Below, one piece after another: positions 47,160-59,529 of a DNA stretch of 64,000 bases (position 1 is its first letter; the number at the start of each line of letters is the position of its first letter). The DNA lies in NCBI GenBank assembly GCA_001692895.1, contig KV748254.1, positions 310,001 to 374,000 of the forward strand, given 5' to 3'. This DNA is from Cenococcum geophilum 1.58. Its lineage: Eukaryota > Ascomycota > Dothideomycetes > Gloniales > Gloniaceae. The position numbers and the translations under genes are program-made. Under the pieces are notes generated by a model. That model saw nothing but the letters and a program-made list of their open reading frames with translations, did not search any database and had not been told where the DNA came from.

Positions 47160-48540
47160 CTCCTCTTAGGATAACGCCGACCTTATCTCTAAAAAGATAA
47201 TATTAGACCTTAAAAAAGGATATATTAAAATTGCGACAGGGCCTATTATAGTCTTACCTTTTAGCCTAGTGCTAAAATTGGATAGAGGATACCGCCAAAT
47301 TTATAATCTCTCCTTTTTACTAGCATCTTTAGTTAATAATATAATTCTAGAAGAATATAGAGCATTAATATACACTACAGTTACCGCTATTTAAGCCCAC
47401 GTTATTTCTGCAGGTTGTAGATATCTACTGCTTAAAAGAGATATTAAAGACGCGTTCTGTATAGTCCCCCTATTTTATAGGGCAAGAACATTAATAGGCT
47501 TCTCCTAGGAAGGTATTACCTACCAGAAATACTGCCTATCCTTTAGTCTTTAAACTGCGCCGCTTATATTTAACCTCTTTATAAAAGGCCTATACTAAAT
47601 ACTCTATTTATAACTACCTTATAAGGTAGAACACTACCTAGATAACTTTATCTTTATCCTTACCAACCCAAACAACTTAGCGGCTATTACCTAGACTTAT
47701 ATCTCTGTTACTAACTCCCTAGGTATCCCTTAAAATGGCTCTAAAGACATAATAGGAACTATTATTAAAGTTTTAGGATATACTATTAATACCATATAAA
47801 TGTAAACGCGATTATTACTATAGAAACAATTATATGCTATTAAGAAAGTCACTACCGCACTCTAATACAGCTTATTATTATTCCTTTAAGCCTAGTAGCT
47901 TACGGGCTACCTCGCATAGTACGCCTATATAATTAGACTTAGTTAATCTTACTCTAGATCCCTTTAGATCTTTATTACTACTTAGCTAAAGACTTTAGTA
48001 AATAAGTATAAACCTAGGCGATTTAGCACTAAGTTGCGAAGTAACTTATATATCTAGCTTAACCTACTTACTATAAGTAATGGGGTATTATTCTTTAACA
48101 ACGTTAAGCGTACCTATATTTATCTCTTTACTAACACCTCTACCTAGTTTAGGTTTGGTGGCTTTTACTTTTTTAAGGAACTTAAATATAAGAATAACTG
48201 GTAGTAGTACACAGCCAACCTCCCTTAATCTTAGGTGTTTAGCATATTACCTAAGCCTAGTTAATAAGTAGACTATATTAATCCAAAAGAGATATATGCT
48301 ATTACTTACGTATTTAATCTATAGTCTACCAACTAGCAGTATAGCGCGCTATCTATTTATACTAATAGTATAGTAGTTTACTAGGGTATTAAGAAAACTA
48401 TTATCTGTAGCGTAGCAAATAAATCACTCCGTAAGATTATACTAGCTGCTATAGCTTATAATATTATAATATCCGCGAAGTGGATCCTAGGTAATTTAAA
48501 TGGCTTAGCTAATATACTATCTTAATTTTAGGCCGCGGCT
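47160..48540 (+). pseudogene. RT and RNase H of the split-repeat element
   Basis: Suppressing stops gives the RT blocks LKLDRGYRQIYNLSF, EYRALIYTTVTAI, HVISAGCRYLLLKRDIKDAF, a decayed LPFGLRTAP-like segment TAPLIFNLFIKGLY, and the catalytic box as HYLDNFIFIL (second Asp to Asn). The RNase H segment includes YLFTNTSTQFRFGGFYFFKE, KEIYAITYVFNL, SALSIYTNSIVVY and GNLNGLADILS. Multiple TAG/TAA codons abolish function. The order RT then RNase H then recombinase fits DIRS-type elements. Confidence 0.72.
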
Positions 48541-48879
48541 ATCTATTAGTTCTACCTATACTAGGCCCTTAATTTATTACTACTAAAGCTAATAAGTTTT
48601 TAATAGGTGCCGTAAACCTAATAGACTACTTATAACCACCTATAAACTTTAAAGATAATATTAACGCGCCATCTAACCTCTATGTGCTCCTTCTCTAAAA
48701 CGGCCTTACGCCAGTAACCCATAAAAACTATTCCTTAGCAGTTAACAGCTAGAAGTTATACTGCGCACTTAAAGAAGTCTCCCCCTACTTAGCTAAGCCG
48801 CGTAAACTAGGCGAATAGATTACCTACCGCGCGTTTAGTACCTCCTAACTATAAATAGGTAGGCTTAAGGCTAAAACCT

Positions 48880-49640
48880 TATAAGCCTATATCTCCGTAA
48901 TTCGCTCACGCCACGTAGATTACGGCATCTTAATTATAGTATTTAAAGATTCTATAGTATACCGATTACTCGCCGGAGCAGCCGCTATCTCTCCCTTAGC
49001 AAAAAAGGACAAGTAACCTATTACTAGGGATATTCTAGCCTAGGTAGTAATACACGGCCTATTACTACTAGATATTAATACTAATGCCATATTTACCCTT
49101 GTATTTACTAGATTTCTATAGATGGGCGAGATTATATATATTATAGCGGAGCTTAAGAACTAAACAACCTTCCTAGCAAAAAAGGCCACTTAATATAATA
49201 TTACCTTTACGCCTAGTGGGATAACATTCCGCCTTAAATAAAGTAAAGCTAATAAGTAACACTAGGGCGTTAACGTCGCCATTACGGCGGTAGGCGGCCT
49301 ATTATGCTTAGTCGCTGCTATAATAAAGCTATTTAATAGGGACCCTTAACCCCTTAACTCTCTCTTATTTAGTCTTAATGGTAAACCCTTTACCTCTTTA
49401 GGGGTTTATAAAATCCTTTCCTCCTATCTAGTAGCTGCTAGGATTAACCTAAGTAGTTACTTAAACTACTCCTTCCGCTAGGGCGCTGCCCAGTTTGCTA
49501 AAGATTTAGGGTATTTATATTAGCAAATTTAGCAGCTAGGTCGGTAGTTATTAGAAGCCTTTTGCCTATATATTAGGACTAAAACCACTAACCTCTATCG
49601 CCTTAACTCTTACTTTTAGCGTAGTATACCGCTCTTAGCG
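48880..49640 (+). pseudogene. tyrosine recombinase of the split-repeat element
   Basis: Segments in order are AGAAAISPLAKKDK, ITRDILA, DINTNAIFTLVFTRFL-MGE, NITFTPSGITFRLK, VNVAITAVGGLLCLVAAI, LFSLNGKPF and the catalytic C-terminal motif as YSFR-stop-GAAQFAKDLG (about 49,466-49,509), ending QLGR and LLEAFCLYIRTKT. In active relatives the motif reads H-S-F-R-R-G; His to Tyr and Arg to stop inactivate this copy. Confidence 0.72.
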
Positions 49641-49767
49641 TAAGGATTACTACGTAGTAGGTTAAGATATTAAGAGGGCCGCTAAGGCGCTAGTGGTAAG
49701 TAAGCTAATAGCAATTTTTTATACCGGGCATAGAAAATCCTAATTAGTTGGCTTATAACTTAGGGTT

Positions 49768-49890
49768 GGCAGAATATGGCAGAATACGATAATATGGCAG
49801 AACTTGGCAGAATGCAATAATATGGCAGAATTTGGTAGAATGCAATAATGTGGCAGAATTTGGCAGAATATAGCAGAATGCGGTAATATC
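49768..49890. repeat. short GGCAGAAT tandem array
   Basis: TTGGCAGAATGCAATAATAT-type units repeat five to six times with period about 13 and 27 bp (GGCAGAA followed by TATGG, TACGATAATATGG, CTTGG or TGCAATAATATGG). It sits between the recombinase relic and B1. Confidence 0.7.
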
Positions 49891-49912
49891 TTATTAGGCG
49901 CAGGAGCTTCGC

Positions 49913-50070
49913 TTAGGGACATCTGGCCGCTTTAGGGCAAATCCTTAATAGATTTAAGTGCTAGGAACTAGCAAAACTACTAAGAACTAGCCCTAGAGCG
50001 ACCTTATAGCCCTACGCCTCCTAATTATATAAAAATTAAAATATCCCCTTATATAACTACAATAGATAGA
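49913..50070 (+). repeat. split repeat B1
   Basis: This is 158 bp from TTAGGGACATCTGGCCGC to the junction with A2 at GATAGA/TACTAGCG. It shares AGATTTAAGTGCTAGGAACT and CTAGAGCGACCTTATAGCCC with B2. Confidence 0.78.
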
Positions 50071-50183
50071 TACTAGCGTCTATATATTGCTTAGCAGTAT
50101 CTACCTTAGTAACGCACAATACTAAGACCTCCCGCAATATTCGCGAATATTAAACGCAGTCACTACGTAGCTAATTCGCTTTC
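50071..50183 (+). repeat. split repeat A2
   Basis: This is the second copy of A1, directly abutting B1. It contains the same AATATTCGCGAATATT palindrome and the RIP-type changes described under A1. Confidence 0.82.
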
Positions 50184-50335
50184 CCCACCCGCTATCCCTT
50201 ATACTTAGTATACATTATATATAGATAGCGCTTTAAGGCAATTCTTTAGTAGGTGCTAGGAACTAGTAAAACCACTAAGAGCCAGCCTTAATGCGACCAC
50301 TATAGTTAGATAGTCTTGCAGCTATAGGCTTGCGG

Positions 50336-50494
50336 TTAGGGATATCTGGCNGCTTTANGGCAANTCCTTAGCAGATTTAAGTGCTAGGAACTAGTAAAAC
50401 TGCTAAGAANTAGCCCTAGAGCGACCTTATAGCCCTACGCCTCCCAATTATACAAAAATTAAAATATCCCCTCACGTGACTGCGATAGATAGAT
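50336..50494 (+). repeat. split repeat B2 (right terminus)
   Basis: This matches B1 over about 158 bp and contains four ambiguous bases (50351-50410). It retains a more GC-rich state than B1 at some sites (CCTCACGTGACTGCGATAG against CCTTATATAACTACAATAG), so the copies were mutated unequally. Confidence 0.75.
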
Positions 50495-50629
50495 AATAAT
50501 TATAACTTATATAACTAATCTAATAGTTATATGCATCTCTATACCCAACTCTATATAAAAGCGCTGTTATTTATAGTATATTACCTAAAAATAGATAGTT
50601 AAACGGAATATATAAATACTATAATAGAA

Positions 50630-51030
50630 TAATACATTTAGATATACACGTTATATTTACCAAGTTTACTATAAATAATTCCGTCTTAGAAACTATAAAG
50701 GTCTTCCCATTTTTAGCTAACTATAGCTAGCATCTATAAATGGGTTTTAAACCCTTTAGTAATGCCCCTTACCCCGCTTATTACACCTTATAAGTTATAG
50801 AAGTAAATTAATTTATAAAGAAAATAAAGGAACTATAATAGTTCTTTACTAATAAGATAATATAGGCTTAATCTATTTATAAAGCCGTAGTAAATAAGAA
50901 ATAAACCCTAATACTAGCCTACTAAATTAATAATTTTGTCTGGCTAAATATAAGAAATCTAAACACGAAATAACCTACTAAAAAACTCAATTAAAAGAAC
51001 GCTGGCCCTTTATAAGGGATATTATTGCAA
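50630..51030 (+). pseudogene. gypsy integrase C-terminal scrap
   Basis: Translation with stops suppressed gives KVFPFLANYS, MGFKPFSNAPYPAYYTL, VIEVN-FIKKIKEL, TLILAY-INNFVWLNIRNLN and PTKKLN-KNAGPL. This matches the segment after the catalytic core of Ty3/gypsy integrases in fungi. No upstream RT or LTR of this copy is present. It is a family other than the downstream tandem gypsy elements, whose equivalent region reads differently. Confidence 0.65.
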
Positions 51031-51699
51031 ATACCTTAGGTTGCCCTTAGGACAACCCCCAGACAGTATATCTAAGAGTTAGCTACGCTGTCAGCTTCGC
51101 TACCAAGAGGCTGATAACGTAAGCAGTCAGCGAGCTTATAGAGTTGTAACAGTCAGTTAGCTATAAAACTACAGCTAGCTAGCAGCTCGCTGTCTTAGCG
51201 GTAAGATTTAGTAGTAAGTTAAAGCTTTTATTAGAAGTTAAGGATATTTAGACCTTTAGCTAAGATCTAGTTAAGCTTACTAGTAAATATAAATACTAAG
51301 TTATTAATAAGCGGTTACTATTAGGTAAAGCTCCTATATTACTAATATAAAAGTATAAAGTAATTCTTTTTTAATACGATCTTTTAGGAAAAAAGAGGCT
51401 CTAGTTTAAAGACTACGCGCTTTACTTATAATTAGTAGTAATAATTATATTAATAGCTATATAAAATTAAAGTATAACCTTATTATTAACTCTAAAAGTT
51501 ATAGTAGTTATAAACGCTAGCTGTTTTAGACAGCTAGCTATATTTAGGTCTATATTAATTAAATAATTTAATAAGATATTACCTTCTATTAAGCTATAAG
51601 TCCTTTTACACGCGCTCTAATAATATTTAACAGTCTTTAGATCTAGGACTATATTATAAAGGCGCCTATATTACTAAGCAATTAGATTAAACCGTATTT

Positions 51700-52358
51700 A
51701 AATAGCAATGTATTATTAATAAAGACTTCCTTCTTACTATACTTAGTAAAATTAATCCTATCTATAATATCTAGATATCTATAAATAGAATATTACTGCT
51801 TAGTATTGTAGCTTATTTTATTAATAATGGTAAAAGGCTTTAATTAGTACTTTTATGCCTTTTATAACTATAAGGATTATACTTTACCAAAAATATATTA
51901 ACGGCCCTAGTACTAATAATTTAAAAGTATTAATTTAATTATAAGCTTAGCCTCTTAATAGCCAATAATACTAGTAATAATAATAAGTACTATAACTACC
52001 TTTTATAAAGCCTCTTAGTAGCTAAAAAGGGGTAGCTTGAGTGCGTTAGCTATATTATTAACCTTAAGCTTAAAGAAAGTCCGTTAATATTAGCTATAAT
52101 CTATTATAGAACGCGTTTACTAATAAAAATTAGTAGTAACTAGAGTAGCTTACTAAAATCTTAAAGCCTTTTATATTAGCTACTAAGCGTATAAAAGGTA
52201 ACACTAATATTCCTAATAATAAAGACTTATATAACGCTTTATAGAAGTTAATTACTAATATAAAACCTTAAAAATAAGCATAATATCTTCTTTAAATTAG
52301 GCGTTAATATAGCTATTAAAAGGTTTAATAAATATTTTAATAAAATAAAGGCTAAGAG
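51700..52358 (+). pseudogene. hAT transposase relic interrupted by gypsy
   Basis: Frames with suppressed stops give ISINRILLLSIVAYFINNGK, ending RL (catalytic-region beta strands of hAT transposases), then LIANNTSNNNKYYNYLL and KG-LECVSYIINLKLKE, which match the D-N-A-S-N and G-H-I-I-N-L blocks. The relic stops where the gypsy 5' LTR begins (TGTTACGG at 52359), so the gypsy element probably inserted into it. Its start is not definable; 51,040-51,700 is likely part of the same element. Confidence 0.6.
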
Positions 52359-52782
52359 TGTTACGGACGCTTTAAGTACGATATTACGACTACTTAGAGA
52401 AGAGTTAGAAGCAGCTAGTTGGTTAATTTAGGCACGGTCTAGAATGGAACCGATAGAGCTATATAATAAGGAATAGTAACCAAGGTCACGTAATGTAGTC
52501 TATATAATCTATATAATTTATAGAATCTATAATAAAGCAAATAGAGCACACGTATATTACGTATAAAAAGGATTTTATAGGAATACGGTTATGTATTTAA
52601 GGACCCTTAGTCCCTACCTAGATAGTTCCTTCCTTATAGTAATTCTTAGAATATAATTAGAGTTAATCTATTAGGCAACCACTCCACTAGTTATTATTAC
52701 GTTGTTAACTTTAATTTATATTACCTATATACCTAGCCTATTAACAAGCCTATTGTAGTTTTTGCTATAAGGTTCTATTATA
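52359..52782 (+). repeat. gypsy 5' LTR (424 bp)
   Basis: It starts TGTTACGGACGC and ends GGTTCTATTATA, decayed from a CCGTTACA-type end as seen in the next copy. The region TAATTACTACCTAGTTACGG just after it is the expected primer-binding-site position; the priming tRNA cannot be named. Confidence 0.8.
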
Positions 52783-52827
52783 TAATTACTACCTAGTTAC
52801 GGTATTAAATATAGAAAGTTAAACAAT

Positions 52828-53990
52828 ATGCCACTAAAAGCACTAGCTATAACGCTATTAACGGCGGCAACTACTTTAAGGTTAGGTAACGACACTAGTA
52901 TAGTAGATACTGACTTATAGCAACCTATAACGGTCGGACAGCTATAAGAAATAGTCGACCAGCTAATAGAAAATAATATAATATTGGAAAATAGGATTAA
53001 TGGGATAGGCGCAGTAAAGATTAAGTTATTATTAATTAAAAGGTACTTAGGAGAGAGATTAAAACTTAAAGGATTCCTTATATAAATGTACTTTAAGATT
53101 ACATAAAAAGGAGTAAAGCTGCTAATACCTATAGATCGAATAGTATATGCGGGACTATTCCTATTAGGAAGGGCACTTAAATAGTTTAAGCTTTACCTTA
53201 TGGAGATATAAGCGAATGGTATAACGACCACTAATTAAGAAGTATGGTTTATATTTATAAGCTAGGAAGGGTTTACGGAGCGACTTATATAGATATTTGG
53301 AGACCTAGAGGTGGTAACTATAGCGGAAAGAAAACTCTAAGATATTACGTAATAAACCTTAGCAATTAAGTATATAACGTAGTTCCAAACACTAGTAATA
53401 TAAGTAGAGTGAAATAATAAGGCGCTTATAGTATAGTATAAGTAAGGACTTAAGGCTAAAGTCTAGGACGTAATTATCCTAATAGAAGATATGGATACCT
53501 TAAGGGAACTAATAGATTAAGTAATTAAGATTAATAATTGGATCTACTAAAGGGAATAGGCTAAGAGAGGCTAGGATAGAGTTCTATAGTTATATAAGGC
53601 GTAAAGTACGCAATAACTAAAGCTAAGTTAAAAACTATAGTATAGCGCAGAGTTAATGGACCTAAGTGGTACTAAAGAATTTAGGAAATAGAATAAGAAA
53701 TTATAAAAACCTAAAGGATAAGGATTAAGTAATTAAAGGTCTAAGGAGTAGAGGCTAAATTAGGGATCTTAGTAGCAGAAGATATTTAGGCGGACTCTAT
53801 AATAAGAAAAATGGTTTAAAGAGGGAGCTTATATAAATTATAGGAAATAAGGTTATTACGTTAAAGACTATAGAAGTAGTTAGAGTTACTATGCAGTAAA
53901 AGGAATAAGGCTAGTAGATAATATATATATATAGAGGGATAATAATATACTGCGAGGAACAAAAGAATGTTTAATTAAAAGTTTTGTGTT
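52828..53990 (+). pseudogene. gypsy gag relic
   Basis: A start MPLKA is followed by gag-like sequence with numerous stops. The CCHC zinc knuckle at 53830-53871 survives only as Tyr-x2-Tyr-x4-Tyr-x4-Tyr: every Cys (TGT to TAT) and the His (CAT to TAT) has been changed by a transition. Between this and the protease lie about 2 kb of weakly conserved, charged sequence in the same general frame. Confidence 0.72.
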
Positions 53991-55879
53991 TTATTATAAT
54001 AACGTATACTAAATTTATAAGGACGCTAAGTATGGCGCAAGCTATTGGCTATAAGAGCCATATTTAGCGGAATATAAAGGAACTAATAAACTAGTTTACA
54101 GATCGGATATTAAGGACAATAACTTTAATATAGGCGAAACATTTTATAATAATAAGGCAACGGAAGCGGCTTACTGGGAGTATGTAGACCTTAAAGATAT
54201 TATACTAGAGATAGAGGATGATTCCACTATAGAATAGGGAATATTAGTAGGGATTAAGACCCTACTAGATACGATATCTATCGCTTCGCGAGACGTAAGA
54301 GAAGTAGGATAGCGAGCTACTTTGGTACTTGATAAAGGTAAAAGGCTAAAAGCTTAAGATTCTTAAGATGAGATATAAGACGACTAAGATTCTTAAAATG
54401 AGATAAGGCAAGCTTAAGGACCTATAACGGATAATAACCAATAGAGTAGAGTAATAGCTTAGTTTAAAGATATACGAATAAGCTTAGGATAGAGTTTCCT
54501 ATAGGTATAAGATTCTTAAGACAAGATAAGTAAGATTTAAGACTCTTAAGATAAGATAAGAACACTAAATAAGCCTAGTTGGACTAAGGTTAGAGTAAAG
54601 CTTAAGATAGAAGCAAGCCTAGAATTAAGAATCTAAAGGGGTTAGGAATTCGGAGTATAAATAAAAACACCTATAAATAAGAGATAAGAGGCTTCTTTAT
54701 AGATTAGAGAATCTATAGTATAGATAGTAACTAGACTAGGAGACAGATATATAGACCTAGAAGACTTACTAGGAGAATATAGTATTCGGCCTAAAAATTA
54801 AAGAATTAATACTAAGATTAAGAAGTAAGAGGACTTTAAGGATCTATTTATAAGACGTAAACTAAAAAAAACTATAAAAGAGTTTAGGTAAAGAATTATT
54901 ATATAGCAAGAATAGAAACTAGATAAAAGATCTAGCATATTAGGATGTATAAGGGATAGAGCACTAGTACAAAGAATTACTAATAGGCTTAGGGCAGGCA
55001 TACTAAGAGCTAAGTGGCTTACTAAACTGGAGAACGAAGAGGATCTAGGGATCCTTACTAGGTTTAAAGAATGATATATAAAGGGCTGTTATAACGCAGT
55101 AATAAAAAGATACTTCCTTACGGACGAGCCGTATATACTTAAGGGGCTGTATTAAAAGTAGTATAGGCAACGATATAACGATAAGTGGGAAGATTTCTAT
55201 ATATAGTTAGATAAGAAAGTTATTTAAGACTACCTAATTACAGAAAAGGCTATAAGTCATATTAAAGGAGCCTTAATTATAATATTAAAAGATCTAAAGG
55301 AGTAATTAGAGGACTGGAGAAGTAAGAGGTAAATTACAGTACCTGCGAATAAAGTTATAACGCTTATATTAATATAAGAAAGGTTTAAACTTAGGGATAA
55401 AGACAAACCGAGAGTTAACCTAAAATACTAAGTATATTATACGTTAGCATGGATTATATATATAGATAATGCGTGCAATATATATAGAGTACTAAAAGAT
55501 AAGAACCAGAAGTACCTAGTAAGGATATACTAGTTATTAGACGAAGCAAGGTACAGAAATACTAAGTATATATATAGTTGGCACCTAGTAGAAGTGCAAA
55601 GCTAAGGGGATTTAATACTTTAATTAGGAAGATTCCTTACGGAAGAATGCTTAGACGGATAATAGTAGTGGGAATACCTAGAAAATATATGTCTATGGTA
55701 TATTAAAGATAAAAAGTAAATTAGGCATTAGCCGAAAAACGAGCTAAGTGCGATAGGATTAAGTAGCTAATAGTTAGGAAAAGTAGAGGCCTATAGAACT
55801 AGAGGGAGCTAGTGGTAGAGCCTTAGACCCTTAAAGGAATTTAAGGATAACACCTAAATTTATAAGTTAAATGGTAAGA

Positions 55880-58800
55880 TTAGTAGTTCGAAGCGCTAAT
55901 AGATAGTAAAGTAATGCGAAACTATATCTTACTAGTAGTAGTTAAGAGAATAGGATTACCTTATAGATAAAAGGAATAACCTTACCTATTAGTTACGATT
56001 TTAGGAGATCCAATAGCCTATGGAGGAGGGATTATTAATCTTAAAATAGGACCTATTTAGATAACTATTAAAGGAAGACAAATCGAGATATCTTTTAATA
56101 TCCTACTATTAGGACGGGATAAGGCAGTATTAGGGATGCCTTAGTTATAGGAATATAATCTAAGGATTGATTGGACTATAGGTTAGGTCAATATTAGAGA
56201 TACTTAACGCCGTAAGATGCGATAATAAGCTAAGTTAGTATGGTACTAAGTAGGAGCAACTTATAAAGAAATGGAAAAAGGACTAAGTTATGTACTAAAG
56301 AGATACTATAAGTATAGCAAGAAACTATAGTTACTAAAGAGTGAAAAGCTGTTAAATTATATAGTATAGGACTATAAGATAGAATTAGAACCAGAAATAA
56401 GTTTAAGGTTCTTTCTAATCTATAAGCTTACTAAAGAGGAAGGTAGAGCATTAAAAGAGTTTATCTAGGAAAACTTACGAAAGGGATATATTAGACTATT
56501 GCAGTTATTAGTAAGTTATCTAGTACTATTTATATTAAAGAAAAATGGTAAATTAAGGCTGTATATCAACTATAGACAGTTAAACAGTATTACTAGAAAG
56601 AATAGATATCCTTTACCCTTAATTAGCGAAATCTAAGTTAGAATAGGTAACGCGTAAATCTTTATACAGATAGATCTAAGATAGGCGTACTACTAGATTA
56701 GGATTAAGGAAGGCAATAAATAAAAGGCAGCCTTTAGGTTAAAGGAAGGACTATATAAACCATTAGTTATGCAATTCGGGCTTATAAATATACTAGTAAT
56801 ATTTTAGAAATATATTAATAATGTATTAGGAGAACACTTGGATAAATTTATTATAGTATACCTTAACGATATTATTATCTACTTAATAACTAAGGAAGAA
56901 TACGGGGAATACGTTAAATGGTTTTTAAAGAGACTATAAGAAGAACAGATGCTAGTAATAATTAAAAAATGCGAGTTCTTTACTAGGAAGACCGATTTTA
57001 TTAGATTTATTATTAAACTAGGCCAACTTAGTATAGATCTAAAGAAGATTNAGGCTATAGTAAATTAGTAAGAACTAGAGAACGTTACGTAGTTAAGATT
57101 ATTCCTAGGGTTTTATAATTACTGTAGACGGTTTATAGCATAGTAGTTAAAGGATATTAAACCATTTACGCGGTTAATAAAGAAAGAAGAACTATAGATA
57201 TAGGGAGAGGAGTAATAAAAATTATTTAAAAAAATTAAAGAGTTGTTTACCTAGGAGCCAGTTCTTAAGATCTATTAACTAGGACTAGAGACGGTTATAA
57301 AAATAGATATATTAGACTTTATACTAGGAGTATACTTTATATAAAAACATTAAGATGGATAGCACCTAGTGGCATACTATAGTTAGAAGATAATACCACT
57401 AGAGTTAAACTATAACATCTATAACAAAGAGTTATTAAGTATAGTTATAGTATTAAAGAAATAGAGAGTATTCTTATAAGGCATAAAGAAACTATTTATA
57501 GTTAAGACGGACTATAAGAACCTAATGGGATTCTTAATAATAAAGGAACTTAACTAAGGACAGGTTAGATAGGCAGAAATGCTTATAGAATACTATTTTA
57601 AGATTTAGTATACTAAGGGTATAGATAATATACAAGCGAACGCTCTAAGTTAAAAGGCTGAACTATAAAATAATAAAAAGCCGTTAGGGGCTTTACTGCG
57701 AAAGGATATAGACGGATTAATTAGATATAATTATCTAAAGATTATAGTAACTTAGGAAATTGGGGAGCTGGGAAGAATTTATAAGATATTAGAAAGCTTT
57801 TAGGTATAAAGAATTCTAGAAGTATAACTAAAAGATCCGCAAATGGATATATACGAAAATTAAAAAGTAAAGTATATCCTAAAAAGTATAGCAGAGCAAT
57901 TTATAAGGGAATTCTATAGAGGATTGACTTAAGGATATAATAGAGCTATAGGCTTAGTGTTAAGACTCTAAAAGGAGTATATTATTAATGGAATCTAGGG
58001 CTTAGCGCGAAAAGTTATAAAGGAATATCTAGATTACTAAAGGAATAAACTAATAAGGTATAAGCTATATAGAGGGCTATAACCTATTAAAATACTAGAG
58101 AGACTATAGGAGGTTATATTATAGGACTTTATTATTAAGTTACTAAAGTTAAAAGACCCTATTACCGGATAAGATTATAACATAATTTTAGTAATAGTAG
58201 ATAAGCTTACGAAGTGGGGATACTTTATAGTATATACAGAAGAAATATTAGTAGAAGATATTGCTAGAATCTATATTAAAGAAGTGTTTATAAAATATAG
58301 AGCACTAAGTAAGATTATATTAGATAGAGATCTAAGATTTATAGTAGTATTTTAAGAGGTATTCTTAGCGGAATAAGGAGTTATAGTAGTAACTTCTACC
58401 GCATATTATCTATAGACAGACGGTTAAATAGAAAGACTAAATTAAACACTAGAATAGTATCTAAGGTATTATATTAATTACGTATAGAATAATTGGGTAT
58501 TATTATTACTAGTTATATAGTTTATATATAATATAACGCCATAGGAAGGTATAGGCATATTATTATTTAAGGCAAATTATAGATATAAGCTAAGAATATT
58601 GTTGTTACTATAATAAGCAAAGAAGACGAGTAGTATAGCTAAAGAAAGAATAAAGACGTTAATAAATCTTTATATAGACCTTATAGAATTAGTAAAGAAA
58701 GTATAAAAGAGAATAAAAAGGTACTATAATATTAAGAGATTTAAGGGACTAAATCTTAAGGAGGGAGATAAAGTATAGCTACTATACAAAAATTTCAAGA

Positions 58801-59150
58801 GTTGATAACCAAGTAAGAAGTTAGACTATATTAGACTAGGACCTTTCGAAATTATATAAAGAATTTCACCAGTTATATTTAAGTTAAACCTACTAGCTAA
58901 GATAAAGATTTACCCTATATAGTATATCGCAATGCTAGAGCTAGTATATAGGAATATTAAGTTACTAGTTTATAAAGCAGACACGTATAGAGGATAAGAG
59001 GAAGATAAATAGTAAGTTTTAAAAATTATTAGTTATAAGGACATTAATAACGAAATATAGTATAAGGTTAAGTGGATAAGCTATACTAAGACTACCTAGG
59101 AACTACTAGAAAACTTAAAAAATGCTATAGAAAAGGTACAGGAGTATTAG
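55880..59150 (+). pseudogene. gypsy pol relic: PR-RT-RH-IN-chromodomain
   Basis: The protease active site Asp-Ser-Gly is now D-S-K (55902-55910). RT blocks include KKNGKLRLYINYRQLNSIT, RYPLPLISEI, and the catalytic box as YLNDI (YLDDI in active relatives; near 56,860). RNase H and the tether follow (VAYYS, LELNYNIYNKELLSIV, VKTDYKNL). Integrase keeps its catalytic spacing in VDKLTKWGYF, ILDRDLRF and a TDG-IERLN block with the final Glu. The chromodomain reads IISYKDINNEI, then YKVKWISYTKTT and ELLENLKNAIEKV. Most stops are at Gln/Trp positions. It is inactive. Confidence 0.82.
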
Positions 59151-59529
59151 AAGAAATTAGGTTAGGCAGCATTAATAAAGAAGGATTACTAAAGAATAAG
59201 TTACCTAAGGGGGACCTAAGAAGAGCAGTTGACAAACTACTTAGATCTATTTCCTTCTCTATTAGAAGAGAATCCGTTCTTTTATTACTAAGTTCCTATA
59301 GACCTTATTCTATAAGTTTCCACTTTTTAAAACGGACCTTTTTATAAACCTTCTTAAGACGGATTAACCGAGCAGACGCCGTAAGATAAGACTTAAGGGC
59401 CCGTTGCTAAGCTTTAGTAGCCTCCTATTTAGCATTATAGAAACGGTATAACTCCGCTAGAGTAATAGACAGTTTATTATTTAGCCGCGTAGTAGTAGAT
59501 TAAATACAAAACCCTAAGATAAATTAATT

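Larger units (their letters stand above)
45683..50494 (+). mobile_element. tyrosine-recombinase retrotransposon with split direct repeats
   Basis: The order is A1 (45683-45795), gag-like relic (about 46,050-47,150), reverse transcriptase, RNase H, tyrosine recombinase (all plus strand, many stops), B1 (49913-50070), A2 (50071-50183) and B2 (50336-50494). This A1-ORFs-B1-A2-B2 layout is the split-direct-repeat architecture of PAT/Ngaro-type members of the DIRS order, which integrate by recombinase, not by DDE integrase. The gag-like part carries a decayed zinc-finger-like peptide (YKCLKYSKDYT). An extra degenerate B-like copy lies at about 50,228-50,300. It is inactive. Confidence 0.72.

Noticed and set aside
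41800-49640. Starship captain (DUF3435) and giant mobile element
   Set aside because: The two recombinase relics fit Ndc10/Crypton and DIRS-type families, and no cargo genes or intact captain are present.
54798-55001. 67-codon minus-strand ORF in the gypsy element
   Set aside because: It is antisense to the gypsy polyprotein region and hydrophobic only because of the AT-rich sequence.
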